Shown in pieces: positions 39,103 to 47,843 of a DNA stretch of 64,000 bases. This DNA comes from Angomonas deanei (lineage: Eukaryota > Euglenozoa > Kinetoplastea > Trypanosomatida > Trypanosomatidae), in contig LR877146.1 in the NCBI GenBank assembly GCA_903995115.1, positions 186,001-250,000 on the forward strand, read 5' to 3'. The position numbers and the translations under genes were made by a program. Numbering within the stretch: position 1 is the stretch's first letter; every line of letters starts with the position of its first letter. Under the pieces are notes generated by a model that did no database searches, had not been told where the DNA came from, and worked only from the letters and a program-made list of their open reading frames with translations.

Positions 39103-39290
39103 ATGCCTTATTTTGTTTGTTTGACTTGTTTTTATTTACATTCTATTCTCTCCTGTGAAAAGGTGGTTTGCACGTAGAACGAAGGATGGGGAATTCGTAG
39201 CACTGGACGACCGCGGGAAATAATGACTGTATGACGAGAATCACTTTTTTCTCTTTTTTCTGCACCAGCTTTTTACTCTTTTTTTAATAG

Positions 39291-40361
39291 ATGAAAAACC
39301 GTCTGAAGCAGGCAACGAAACGATTCACTTCGGGAAGGGATAACGCCACGACAACGTTGCCGCCCATCAAGAGGGACTCCACAGGCGGCAACGGTAACGA
39401 AACAAAAAAGGGCACCTTTTCGTACGACAACTTCAAGAAAAATGTGAACGACTACTGCGGCACTGTGGTGAAGGAAACCCAAAAGTTGGAGAACAATATG
39501 CGGGACATCAACAAAAATAGTGGTGTGCATCCTCTGAAGCGCACGGCGGTACCGAATCCTTCTCAGTGGGAGTACGTTGCCTTATTCATGTCTAAGGTCA
39601 AGCGGCAAAAGGAACAGAACAAGGAGATTGTTGCGGCGGAGCGTGGGGTAACGGTACAGTCGGTCGACAGCGACAGCGACTCCCCGTGCGAGCAGTTGGT
39701 GGATGGGGACGGGAATGTTATTTTGGCCCCGACGCCCAGCGTGTTGGGCATGAAGGATAGCGGCGCCTACACGGGAAGTGATAGTGGAAGTGACAGTGAG
39801 GACAGCTCCAGCGGGGACGGCAGCAGTACGGAGTGTAGCAGTCACGAAAACGGCGAGTTTTCGGGGTCCTTTGATATGGATTACTACATGAACGCCTCCG
39901 ACGACGAGACGACGTCGACAAAGGCGGAGGATCAGCATCAGTATTATAGTGTGGCGAACCGGCCGCAGACGACGGCACCACAGGGCAACGAGGCATTCCA
40001 AAAGTACACGGAGTACTTGCGAAACGAGCACAAGGCGCACGTGCAGCAGGCGGTGGGTGGGTACAAGTCGACCCCTCAACCACCGCCGAGCGGACAGCCC
40101 GGGTACGTGAGCAACCGCTACGGGGGGCAGGCCGGTCCAACCTCCTACAAACCGACCAAATCGAATTTACCGCCCCCACCGACGAACGTGCGGGGGGCGG
40201 TCATTTCTTTCGTACCGCAGCACCCCGTCCCTTGTCCCCAGCCAGACCCACGCGCACCGATCCTGGCGGCCGCACCCAAAGTGGAGAGTGACATGTCCCA
40301 CATGATCACCTTCCGTTACAGGGATATTCGCACAGTCGACAGCCCCGTTCGGAGGCGCTAA
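39291..40361 (+). CDS. VDSP-family protein 4
   Basis: The 356-residue product has a basic N-terminus (MKNRLKQATKRF), QWEYVALFMSKVKR at about 92, a DGDGNVILAPTPSVLGM element, an acidic Ser/Asp run, FDMDYYMNA, QYYSVANR, then the C-terminal block (from about 290: LPPPPTNVRGAVISFVP, MSHMITFRYRDIR, TVDSPVRRR). It is a shorter paralogue of the 37189 gene without the YSMVP part. An AG sits directly before the ATG (39289-39290); the AG at 39267-39268 is the more likely acceptor. Confidence 0.8.
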   Translation: MKNRLKQATKRFTSGRDNATTTLPPIKRDSTGGNGNETKKGTFSYDNFKKNVNDYCGTVVKETQKLENNMRDINKNSGVHPLKRTAVPNPSQWEYVALFMSKVKRQKEQNKEIVAAERGVTVQSVDSDSDSPCEQLVDGDGNVILAPTPSVLGMKDSGAYTGSDSGSDSEDSSSGDGSSTECSSHENGEFSGSFDMDYYMNASDDETTSTKAEDQHQYYSVANRPQTTAPQGNEAFQKYTEYLRNEHKAHVQQAVGGYKSTPQPPPSGQPGYVSNRYGGQAGPTSYKPTKSNLPPPPTNVRGAVISFVPQHPVPCPQPDPRAPILAAAPKVESDMSHMITFRYRDIRTVDSPVRRR

Positions 40362-40678
40362 GAGCACGTTCATAGAGGTATGCAAGTTGTTTGTTCGAGT
40401 GATGTAAGTATTGCTTTTTTTTATTATCATTACTGTTGGATTGTTTTATACGATGAGTGCGACCATACCTATTTTTTTGTTTGTGCGTTTGTTTTTGTAC
40501 AGGATGAGTATTGTGGCGGTGAAGTGTTTAGGTTGAACTGTAGTCTTCGTATTCCTTTTCAAGAAGAGGGCCCTCTTTTTCTGTATTTTTTAATGAGCTG
40601 CACGCCCGCTTTCCACCTTTCCGCCCACTCTCTCTCGCTCTTAGGAAATACAGAAAAAAGTTTCCCTATTGGTGCCGG
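40362..40678 (+). other. Intergenic region
   Basis: A CT-rich run (about 40602-40642) ends in TTAG, with the acceptor AG at 40643-40644, 35 bases before the phospholipase D gene. An open frame from 40380 crosses this acceptor in another frame and is rejected. Confidence 0.6.
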
Positions 40679-41446
40679 ATGGGATGCCACAGCTCCAAAG
40701 GGACGACCTTGCTGGACAAGACTGCCCCCGTCAAAAAAGCAGAGGAGAACCCGCTCCGAGAGGAATCCTCGTCGTCAAGTGACTCCGACGACGGCAATGT
40801 CAACTCCTCCACCGAGTCGTCCTCTAGCAGTGAGAGTGGCGAGGAGTACACCTCCAGCGCGGAGAGTGTGGCGGCGACGGTGGACTCCTCCTTTGTCGAT
40901 CTAAAGCCGAGCGACAACCGGTACAACTCCAATGTGAGCGCCGACGGTATGGTGCAGGTACTGTTCACCCCAGGGGACGACGTGACGGGGAACATTGTCC
41001 AGCACCTCATGGCGGCACGAAGTGAAATTCTCGTGCAGGCGTACTCCTTCACGTCACAGCCGATTATAGATGCACTCATCGCCAAACACCAGGAGGGCAA
41101 CATACGGATTATCATCATGCTGGACAAGAGCCAGGAGAAGAGTAATCAAAATGCACTCCGTGTCATCAAGGCGGGGATAAGGGTCATTGTGGACTACAAA
41201 CTCAAAGGGATAGCGCACAACAAGGTGATTGTGATTGACCGCTCGATGGTGTTTACGGGCAGCTTTAACTTCAGTAAAGCCGCCCAATACAGCAACGCGG
41301 AGAATTCACTCCTCATCAAGGACCGCAACTTGGTGGAAAAGTACTTTTTTAACTTTGTTAGTCGAATGAATGAGTGCCGTGAGTTTAACATTATTCCAAA
41401 GAAGAGCGGCGGCGGGAGGCGTAAAAACCAAAGGAGACGGCGGTAG
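40679..41446 (+). CDS. Acylated Nuc-type phospholipase D-family protein
   Basis: The 255-residue product starts MGCHSSKG, with Gly2 and Cys3 fitting dual myristoylation and palmitoylation. Residues 20-75 are an acidic Ser-rich linker (SSSSSDSDDGN). Residues 92-230 are a single PLD domain: VQAYSFTSQPI (119-129) and the HKD motif with H180, K182 and D187, then G194-S195-x-N197 (HxKx4Dx6GSxN), followed by NAENSLLI. This pattern is that of bacterial Nuc-like endonucleases and the eukaryotic PLD6/Zucchini group, which work as dimers because they have one HKD each. The end is basic (GGGRRKNQRRRR). Substrate could be nucleic acid or a phospholipid such as cardiolipin. The closeness to bacterial Nuc suggests transfer. 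The acylated N-terminus is shared with the mini-genes downstream. Confidence 0.88.
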   Translation: MGCHSSKGTTLLDKTAPVKKAEENPLREESSSSSDSDDGNVNSSTESSSSSESGEEYTSSAESVAATVDSSFVDLKPSDNRYNSNVSADGMVQVLFTPGDDVTGNIVQHLMAARSEILVQAYSFTSQPIIDALIAKHQEGNIRIIIMLDKSQEKSNQNALRVIKAGIRVIVDYKLKGIAHNKVIVIDRSMVFTGSFNFSKAAQYSNAENSLLIKDRNLVEKYFFNFVSRMNECREFNIIPKKSGGGRRKNQRRRR

Positions 41447-41679
41447 GTGTACTGTACTAGAGCTACTACCAATAAACCATACCCATTCTTAAAACCATGT
41501 ACTCCTTTTTTTTTTTTTAATGTGTGCCTATTTGTTTTCTGTCGTTTTGTAAATTGTATATTATTCATTGGCTTGCAGTTTGTTTATTTCTTTTTTTACA
41601 GGTTGATTTTTTTTTTTTTTCAAGAAACAGCCGTACTTGACATTTCCGTGTTGCGTTTTGCTTAACATTTATTCTTCCT

Positions 41680-41697
41680 CCTTTTTTTTTTTTCTAG
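41680..41697 (+). promoter_or_regulatory. Spliced-leader acceptor before mini-gene 1
   Basis: TTCTTCCTCC plus a T run ends in CTAG at 41694-41697. The ATG of the 53-residue gene is at 41745. Confidence 0.6.
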
Positions 41698-41744
41698 TAT
41701 TTCCGACTCTTTGTGTTTGTTTGGTTCCTCACCCCTGGCTGTAA

Positions 41745-41906
41745 ATGGGCTGTGCGAGTAGCAAACAGCCAATCTCCTATGTGAACAAGGCCCCCAAGAC
41801 CACTCGGGTTTCTAACCCGAATACCAGGGGGAGTTCAAGACCACAGGAGAGTTCCAGCGAGAGCAATAGTGACTCCGACGACGGGAGCACGAATGACGAC
41901 AGCTGA
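41745..41906 (+). CDS. 53-residue acylated mini-protein
   Basis: This short gene has a clear acceptor upstream (41696-41697). It starts MGCASSKQPISYVNK (Gly2, Cys3, Ser6: myristoylation plus palmitoylation) and ends in an acidic Ser/Asp tail (SSSESNSDSDDGSTNDDS). Both ends mirror the first 45 residues of the phospholipase D protein at 40679, which reads MGCHSSK then SSSSSDSDDGN. It is also related to the 56-residue protein at 42380 (shared P[IV][ST]YVN). It could be a free membrane-tether module, or a partial duplicate of the phospholipase D gene that lost the enzyme domain. It is probably real because frame, start context and acylation signal all agree. Confidence 0.65.
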   Translation: MGCASSKQPISYVNKAPKTTRVSNPNTRGSSRPQESSSESNSDSDDGSTNDDS

Positions 41907-42379
41907 CGGCGCTTCCATAGAATATTCCTTTGTGTACTCTATTTTCTGAAGCCTAGCAGGCCCCCCCACAACAGTCCAGCAGGGCACTGCCCTCCTCATT
42001 TCATCGTTTATTTAAAAAGAAAAAAAAAAAAAAGAAAACATATGCATTATTATTATTTTTTTCGCTTTGAAGTATTATTGTTGTTGTTTTATCTCAAGTA
42101 CAGTTCATAGCAGTTTAAAAGAGTAGATTTTATTCAATGAATACTTAAAATAGTGTAGGTTCAATCTATTTTGTACATCATTCGCCCAAAAGAGTTATTT
42201 TCGTGTCTGTACCCTGATGCATGCACCCTCAGCCCTGAAGGCGTTATTTCTAACATTCAATATGTTTCCTAAACGATCGCTCTCCTCTCTCTCTCTCTTC
42301 CATTTTTGTTTATTACATCATTTTTTAACCAGGTTTTCTTGCTTTTCTTTCTTTTATTTTTTTACGAAAAAAAAAAAAA
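41907..42379 (+). other. Intergenic region
   Basis: It contains an A tract near 42018-42033, AT-rich DNA, and a CT-rich run (about 42281-42306) with AACCAG (AG at 42331-42332). A long A tract (42367-42380) runs directly into the ATG of the next mini-gene. Confidence 0.5.
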
Positions 42380-42550
42380 ATGGGCTGTGGCGCTTCCAAG
42401 GACGAAGAACCGGTCACCTACGTCAACCGTAACCCCAAGGCGAAGCGAATTCCCAAGAATAGAAAGCAGAATGCCTCCAGAGATAAGCCCAAGGAAAATA
42501 CGGGTGCCCACGACAGTGCCTCCGGAGCAAACGGAACCGAAACGTCTTAG
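42380..42550 (+). CDS. 56-residue acylated mini-protein
   Basis: This gene begins MGCGASKDEEPVTYVNR, a dual-acylation signal nearly identical in type to MGCASSK at 41745, with the shared VTYVN/ISYVN element. The rest is basic (NPKAKRIPKNRKQ), then Asn/Ser/Thr-rich to NGTETS. The second half differs from the 53-residue protein, which is acidic instead. It ends at a TAG (42548-42550). An overlapping open frame from 42217 reads through T tracts and is rejected. The ATG directly follows 13 A bases. The function is unknown; membrane targeting is predicted. Confidence 0.65.
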   Translation: MGCGASKDEEPVTYVNRNPKAKRIPKNRKQNASRDKPKENTGAHDSASGANGTETS

Positions 42551-43110
42551 AGGTTTCTGCCTTCCGTGCTGCCGTAGCCGGAGAGGGCGGCACCGCACCA
42601 TTGGCTTGCAGTTTCTGTTCGAGAAGGGACCATCAGAGTTTTAACCAGTAGTAAACCTGTACCCCTCGTTCGCTATGTTTACCTTTTTTTTTATTATTTA
42701 TTTTCTTTGTTTTTTTTTTTTTAATCCCCGGGTGTTTGTTTGTCGGTGCGTAGAAAATACGACAAGAGGCGTAACGTCTATCGCTATGAATGCCCGCCAA
42801 ATCTTTGTCGCTCAAATTGATGTATTATTAAAGGCGAAGCACCCATTAAGAAAGTTCTGTTTTTGTTTTTTTACTATTGTTATTTTTGAATTTGGTTCTT
42901 AGAAACGATGATTAATCGTTGACATATTATGAATAAACCTGAAAAAGTCTTTGTTAATAAAAGTTCTGTCGAAAGCTGTGTTTCCTTTTTTTTCTCTGGT
43001 AATGCAACGGTTTCGTTGCGCGGTGACACATGACTGTTGTATTGGATGTCTGCCTCTCTCCTCTCCTTTCGTCTTTATGCATTAGTGTTTCTAGTAAATC
43101 TATCGTACTG
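42551..43110 (+). other. Intergenic region
   Basis: It contains T tracts (about 42684-42690 and 42710-42722), a possible acceptor GCGTAG near 42748-42753 followed by a 38-codon open frame (42786-42902) that I do not trust, and a CT-rich run near 43051-43068 with ATTAG (AG at 43084-43085) before the ATG at 43111. Confidence 0.5.
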
Positions 43111-44235
43111 ATGGGAGGAGGTGCTACGAAACCGGCAACCAGTGCCCCCCGACAACGAAAAAGCTCCACCGCCCCCACGACCCAGGCGTACAATGCTAAG
43201 CCGAGTCAGACGCCCAACCCCCTTCGCAACGACAGCACGCCATCGGGCTGGACGTGTAGCAAGTGCACGTTGAAGAATCCAGGCCACCTCACGGCATGCG
43301 AAGTGTGTGGTGCCTCCAAAGACACCCAGAAGGGAAAGAAGAACTCCAGAGAGCAAGGAGCCGCGCTGGGGAATGAAGCACCTGGGAACTACGACTACGG
43401 ATTCCCCCTCGTGGCCCAGGAAACAAGCGCTTGCTACGGCGGTGGGAACGTGGGGTACTCGATGGTCCCTGCTGCTCGACTCTCCGACGGTGCTCCGCCG
43501 TACCCGGTGAAGGAGTCGACCGTCCGACGCGCCAAGACGCTGAAAAGCAAACAATGGGAGTACGTGGCGCTTCTCGTCTCCACCACGAAGCGTGCCAAGC
43601 AGAAACAAAACGGGAATAGTGGTATTTACGACGCCGACTACGACGAGAAGGATGACGACGAGGTGGATGAGATGATTGACGGGTACTTGGACGACAACAT
43701 GTCTGTCTGCGACGACAAGGGAGAGCAGCTGCTGCAGCCGACGATGAGTATGCTCGTGACCACCATATACGACCACGAGGAGGAGGATGAGGTGACCAAC
43801 GTGATGAGCGGAGAGTACGCCCCGGAGACCGCAGACGCGGGTGACCAGAAGAAGTACTATAGCGTCTTTAATCGGGATGAAAAGCCGGAGGAGAACAAGT
43901 TCGACCCTGTAGAGTACGAACGGCGACGGCAGAAGATTCTCAGTCAGCTGGAGTACCTCAAGCAGCAACAAAAGCAGTACCACAAGCAGTCTACCGTCAA
44001 CGCGGCGAGGTACAAACCGCCCAGTTCCAGGTTCCCGCCCCCACCGACCAACGTGCGAGGGGCGACCATTCCTTTTGTGCCGCAGCACCCCGTCCCCAGT
44101 CCCCAGCCGAACCCCCGTATGCCGGTGATGGCGGCACCCAAGGTGGAGAGCGACATGTCGCACATGATCACCTTTACGTACAGTGACATCCGCATGGTAA
44201 ACAGTCCTGTTCGTTCTCGCCAGCCTCGATTTTAG
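43111..44235 (+). CDS. VDSP-family protein 5 with RanBP2-type zinc finger and myristoylation signal
   Basis: The 374-residue product starts MGGGATKPA (N-myristoylation). The start at 43111 follows the acceptor AG at 43084-43085; the upstream ATG at 43030 lies before it. Residues 47-66 form a RanBP2-type zinc finger (W47, C49, C52, N56, C63, C66), a fold that binds ubiquitin, Ran or single-stranded RNA. Then come YSMVPAARL (about 121), QWEYVALLVSTTKR (148), an acidic part, KYYSVFNRD, and the C-terminal block from about 307 (PPPPTNVRGATIPFVP, MSHMITFTYSDIR, MVNSPVRSR). The DSP of the other members is NSP here. It combines a membrane anchor, a zinc finger and the family block. Confidence 0.82.
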   Translation: MGGGATKPATSAPRQRKSSTAPTTQAYNAKPSQTPNPLRNDSTPSGWTCSKCTLKNPGHLTACEVCGASKDTQKGKKNSREQGAALGNEAPGNYDYGFPLVAQETSACYGGGNVGYSMVPAARLSDGAPPYPVKESTVRRAKTLKSKQWEYVALLVSTTKRAKQKQNGNSGIYDADYDEKDDDEVDEMIDGYLDDNMSVCDDKGEQLLQPTMSMLVTTIYDHEEEDEVTNVMSGEYAPETADAGDQKKYYSVFNRDEKPEENKFDPVEYERRRQKILSQLEYLKQQQKQYHKQSTVNAARYKPPSSRFPPPPTNVRGATIPFVPQHPVPSPQPNPRMPVMAAPKVESDMSHMITFTYSDIRMVNSPVRSRQPRF

Positions 44236-44599
44236 CACCTCCAGACTTCGTTTTGCTCTACTCCGGCGTTTTTTTTTTTTTTTTCGTTCGAAGTCTTGTT
44301 GTTTTTCTTATTGCATTTGTGTTTTACTGGTAAAAGGCGTAATATGGTAGATTATTTTCGTTGTGATTTTTTTTTTTAGTGGTTTTCTGTCATTGTTGTT
44401 TTCTTGTATATGTGTTTCGTTATATATTATTTGCACACTGTATGTTGCTTTTCATATAATGCGTTGATATTCGTCACTTTGACAGTTTGTGAGTTCCTCT
44501 TCACAAGGCGCGACTATAACCTCTTCTTCTCTGTCCATTCCTGAAAGCGAGTCTCATTCAAGTTTGTAGTGTAGTTGGAAAATCGTCTTTTTCATCCCG
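44236..44599 (+). other. Intergenic region, T-rich
   Basis: It has T tracts at about 44270-44284 and 44369-44377, then a CT-rich stretch (44520-44540) with several AGs (from 44549) that could act as acceptors for the gene at 44600. No gene is seen. Confidence 0.5.
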
Positions 44600-46021
44600 A
44601 TGTACGACTCAGACAGTGACTGTAGTAGTGAGGACTCTCAGCAGCACCTGGAGCGGACCACAGGAAAGACAGAGGCGGGATGGAGGGACATTGACGAGAA
44701 CGTCAAGAAAACGTACGACAAGAAGGACTTTTTCATGTTTAACATGCGACAGGCACGCAACAAGGTGCAATCGGTCTTCTTGAAGGAGAAAACAACCGCT
44801 CCCAGGAGTTACGAGATGCGGAATGTTAAAAAACCCATCCCGAAAAAGCAAAATACCCATCAGTCGGATAGTCATTCTGTCAAGAGGTCCGAGCACCCCG
44901 CACACGAGGAACGGGAAAAGCGAAGGGCGGTGGAGGGTCCGAGAATTATTTTTCCCGCTAGTGCGATGCAGGCGGAGAGCAAGGTACGGTACTATGAAAA
45001 TCTGTTTCAGTATTCTCTCCGCAAGAGTGCTGTTTGGGTGAAATCGCCCGACTGGAAGTCCCTTGACCTTCCGGAGGGCGAGAAGGTAGATGTGCTACAG
45101 CGGACGCCGCCACAGGAGAGAGTCCTCACGTCGCCCAATGCGACTGGTAACCCTTCCCGTGCGCCGCCGGCCCACAGGTCCCCCGGGGCTGCCGCCGGGA
45201 GTCCTCCCTACCACTTGCCAAACACGCAGAACCCGCGGTACCATGCCCTTCAGAAGCCCCACCACGGTGGGGGAAGATTCGGCTACAGTGCCAATCAAAG
45301 CTCCCCCGCCCCGGCTGTGACGAATATTCAAAAAATAGGAAACGGTCGTCTACGTGACACCCAAGTGGTGGAGTCGTCCAGTGAGGAAGACACCTCGTCG
45401 GAGGAGGACAGTTCCACCACCAGCGAGAATGAAGACGCATCCCATCGACAGGCGGCAGACTCCGACTTGAACCCCTCCCAAAGGGCACTTTGCTACGACA
45501 AGGAGGTAGAGTACCAGACCTTCTTCTTCAAGCCCAGTACCCCCGAGGAAGGGGAGCGAAGCCGTCCAGTAGATCACACACCAACGGCTCGTCCCTCCGA
45601 CAGAGAGGCGCGCGGGGATAGCGACAACCGCCCCCTCGCTGACCGCGAGAATAAGGACGTCTCCTCCTTCTTTTATTCTCCACCGGTAGTGGCGGAGAAG
45701 CGGGAGGGCGAGCAACACGGGGATGTCCCGTCCCCGGTCCGGTCAAATCCTCAGAGCAAACTGGGTTATAGTCTATTCTCCTTCCCGGCCAATAGCACTA
45801 GAAACCCCAACAGACCCCTCTACGGTAAAAATCCGATTATACAAATGAAACAAAAAGAAGCGACACAGAAACGTCTATCGGACCCGAAACCCGACCGAAA
45901 ACCAAACCATACCACTCCGGCGAATACACAGGTCGTTGCACAAGAGGCGGTTTCACGCGGCAGTGCTACTAGCTGCGGTGATATTTACGAATACGACTTT
46001 GAAGAGTACTTTTTTTGTTAG
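44600..46021 (+). CDS. VDSP-family protein 6 (YYExLFxYSL group)
   Basis: The 473-residue product has an acidic start (MYDSDSDCSSEDS), then a basic helical segment (about 35-65). YYENLFQYSLRKSAVWVKSPDWKSL at about 131-155 is the group signature, shared with the genes at 46360 and 47844. Later parts are Pro/Ser-rich with an acidic run (SSSEEDTSSEEDS) and short SFFYSPP and YSLFSFP elements. It ends in DIYEYDFEEYFFC. The YEYDFEEYFF end resembles VYEDYFEDM at the end of the next gene. There is no membrane segment or acylation signal. The function is unknown. Confidence 0.77.
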   Translation: MYDSDSDCSSEDSQQHLERTTGKTEAGWRDIDENVKKTYDKKDFFMFNMRQARNKVQSVFLKEKTTAPRSYEMRNVKKPIPKKQNTHQSDSHSVKRSEHPAHEEREKRRAVEGPRIIFPASAMQAESKVRYYENLFQYSLRKSAVWVKSPDWKSLDLPEGEKVDVLQRTPPQERVLTSPNATGNPSRAPPAHRSPGAAAGSPPYHLPNTQNPRYHALQKPHHGGGRFGYSANQSSPAPAVTNIQKIGNGRLRDTQVVESSSEEDTSSEEDSSTTSENEDASHRQAADSDLNPSQRALCYDKEVEYQTFFFKPSTPEEGERSRPVDHTPTARPSDREARGDSDNRPLADRENKDVSSFFYSPPVVAEKREGEQHGDVPSPVRSNPQSKLGYSLFSFPANSTRNPNRPLYGKNPIIQMKQKEATQKRLSDPKPDRKPNHTTPANTQVVAQEAVSRGSATSCGDIYEYDFEEYFFC

Positions 46022-46359
46022 ACAACCCTATGAAGTGTACGTTATTATTGTGTTTTTATTTTTGTTTATGTTTTTAAAATGGCCATACTTCTCTACTGTT
46101 GTTTTCTTTTTCTGGACCAATCTACTAGTTTTAGTGTATTGTATTCCACTCGTAGGGAATACAGCTTCAGTCGCCATTGCTTCTCTTTTCTAACTATCAT
46201 TGTTCGTGTTTTGTGTTCTTTCATTGTATTTCTCGTATCAGGTTTTTTGTTTTTTTTTTTACGTTGAGGAAGAACGCACTACGTTGTCTTCACCTAATTT
46301 TGCACCACCCACTTAACTTTTTCTTCTGCTTCCTTTTCTTACCCCCAGAAGAACCATCC
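46022..46359 (+). other. Intergenic region
   Basis: T-rich, ending in TTCTTACCCCCAG (AG at 46347-46348) 12 bases before the ATG at 46360. The longer open frame from 46177 starts upstream of this acceptor. Confidence 0.6.
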
Positions 46360-47466
46360 ATGAAAAGGATCAAGCAAGCCTATGCTCGGGCAAAGAACAC
46401 CTACGTTACCGTGGACGGCGTTGAAAACCGCAGCCGTGGCAGTAATAGAAGCATCGGCAATCATTCCTACGAAAGTGACGACGAACACACTGGGCTCACT
46501 AGAAAAGAGGCAAAAACACAAACCGACTGGCAAAAAATAAAAGGAAAAGTGTCCAAGAATGTGAAGCAGTACAAGGTGTACCTCGACAACAAGCGAATGC
46601 AGTACAGTGGTCAGGCCAAGACACGAGCCCCAGCATGGAAGGTGAACGAAGAGAACAATGCGCCCAAGATGAAACGATTAGGCGATAGAGAGACCAAACC
46701 ACAACCCCCAACGGCGGAGGTCCCCACCCCGGCGCCGGAGAATGTGGTGGAAGTATCGGAGGAGGAGGCCGCAGAAGCCAAGCTGCTCTACTACGAGCAG
46801 TTGTTTAATTATTCCCTACGCGAGCACGCCGTGTGGGTAGACTCCCCCAAATGGGAGAGCCTGGAGGCGGAAACAGAGATGGAGGCACTGGATCTAACAG
46901 ACGACGCTGTGCAAGAGAACCAAAATGGGTACGAGGACTCCCACCTGGAACAAAACCCGTATAGAAATAGTAGTAACCACCCTTCTGGTCAGAATGGAGT
47001 GAACCAGCGCCCAGTTGGTAACCCCTTTGCCGATAACGCCAACCAGATCACGCGGGTGCGCCACGACGGGGGGAACAACGGGACGGGTTATTCCACTCGT
47101 GTGACCCAAAGTGAGAGGATACGGGAGGAAGAGGACGACGATGGCGAGGAGGACAGTGGTTCATCCGGCTCGGGCTCCGGTGATAGCGCGGAGAGCTCCG
47201 AAAACGGCGAGGAGGAGGGCTCTCCTACGAACTCTGGCCATCCGGCCAACGACAGAGAGCTTTTTAGTGTTTATGACCACCCCGATGGCCAGTACACGGC
47301 GCCCGGCGGTAAACAGAGCCCTCAACGGGCTTCTGTGAGTGTGAATCAGAATAACTTGTACTCCCACGTGGCCCACTCTAGTCCCACCCACGGTAATGCT
47401 CAAGTTGTGTCTCCACAGAGCGCCAGGGTGGAAGACGTCTACGAAGATTATTTTGAAGACATGTGA
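46360..47466 (+). CDS. VDSP-family protein 7 (YVTVDGV and YYExLFxYSL group)
   Basis: The 368-residue product has a basic N-terminus (MKRIKQAYARAKNTYVTVDGVE), which matches IKDAYHRSKHTYVTTDGV in the next gene. YYEQLFNYSLREHAVWVDSPKWESL lies at about 144-168. An acidic Ser/Glu run (about 253-285) is followed by LFSVYDHPDG and a C-terminal VYEDYFEDM. It is clearly paralogous to the genes at 44600 and 47844. The product is probably cytosolic and held to a membrane or filament by its basic N-terminus, which is inference. Confidence 0.8.
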   Translation: MKRIKQAYARAKNTYVTVDGVENRSRGSNRSIGNHSYESDDEHTGLTRKEAKTQTDWQKIKGKVSKNVKQYKVYLDNKRMQYSGQAKTRAPAWKVNEENNAPKMKRLGDRETKPQPPTAEVPTPAPENVVEVSEEEAAEAKLLYYEQLFNYSLREHAVWVDSPKWESLEAETEMEALDLTDDAVQENQNGYEDSHLEQNPYRNSSNHPSGQNGVNQRPVGNPFADNANQITRVRHDGGNNGTGYSTRVTQSERIREEEDDDGEEDSGSSGSGSGDSAESSENGEEEGSPTNSGHPANDRELFSVYDHPDGQYTAPGGKQSPQRASVSVNQNNLYSHVAHSSPTHGNAQVVSPQSARVEDVYEDYFEDM

Positions 47467-47796
47467 TCAAAAAAGCACTAGTAGAATATGTAAATACAGG
47501 CAACAGGCACGCTGGCCGCCATTTATGTTTTTTTTTTTTTTCCTTGTTTTGTTGTAGTTACTATCAGTATTTCTTTTTTTTTTTTTTGTAAGCGCCCATT
47601 CTTCTCCGTTATCTTTTTTTCAATACGCATGTAAATAGAATGGTTTGAAACTTCTCGTGACTTGTTTTCCGCCACCTTTACTCTTTTTGTGGCTACTACT
47701 TGCCTCGCTTCTGGAAGGTTTGCATATCTTCTCTCGATTTCCTTCTCCTATTTTCCTCCGGCAGCCCTACACTGTGCAGTATTTTTAGTATTTTAA

Positions 47797-47827
<31 letters not shown>

Positions 47828-47843
47828 CCTGTGGGTGCCGTGC
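47467..47843 (+). other. Intergenic region with a 29-base T tract in the leader
   Basis: T tracts near 47529-47540 and 47574-47587. A pyrimidine run ends in CCGGCAG (AG at 47763-47764), and a second AG lies at 47778-47779. A T tract of about 29 bases (47799-47827) follows, then only 16 bases without AG before the ATG at 47844. The T tract therefore lies in the 5'UTR. Confidence 0.5.

Noticed and set aside
42786-42902. 38-codon open frame after a possible acceptor (MNARQIFVAQ...)
   Set aside because: The second half is translated T tract and nothing similar is seen elsewhere; too weak to call.
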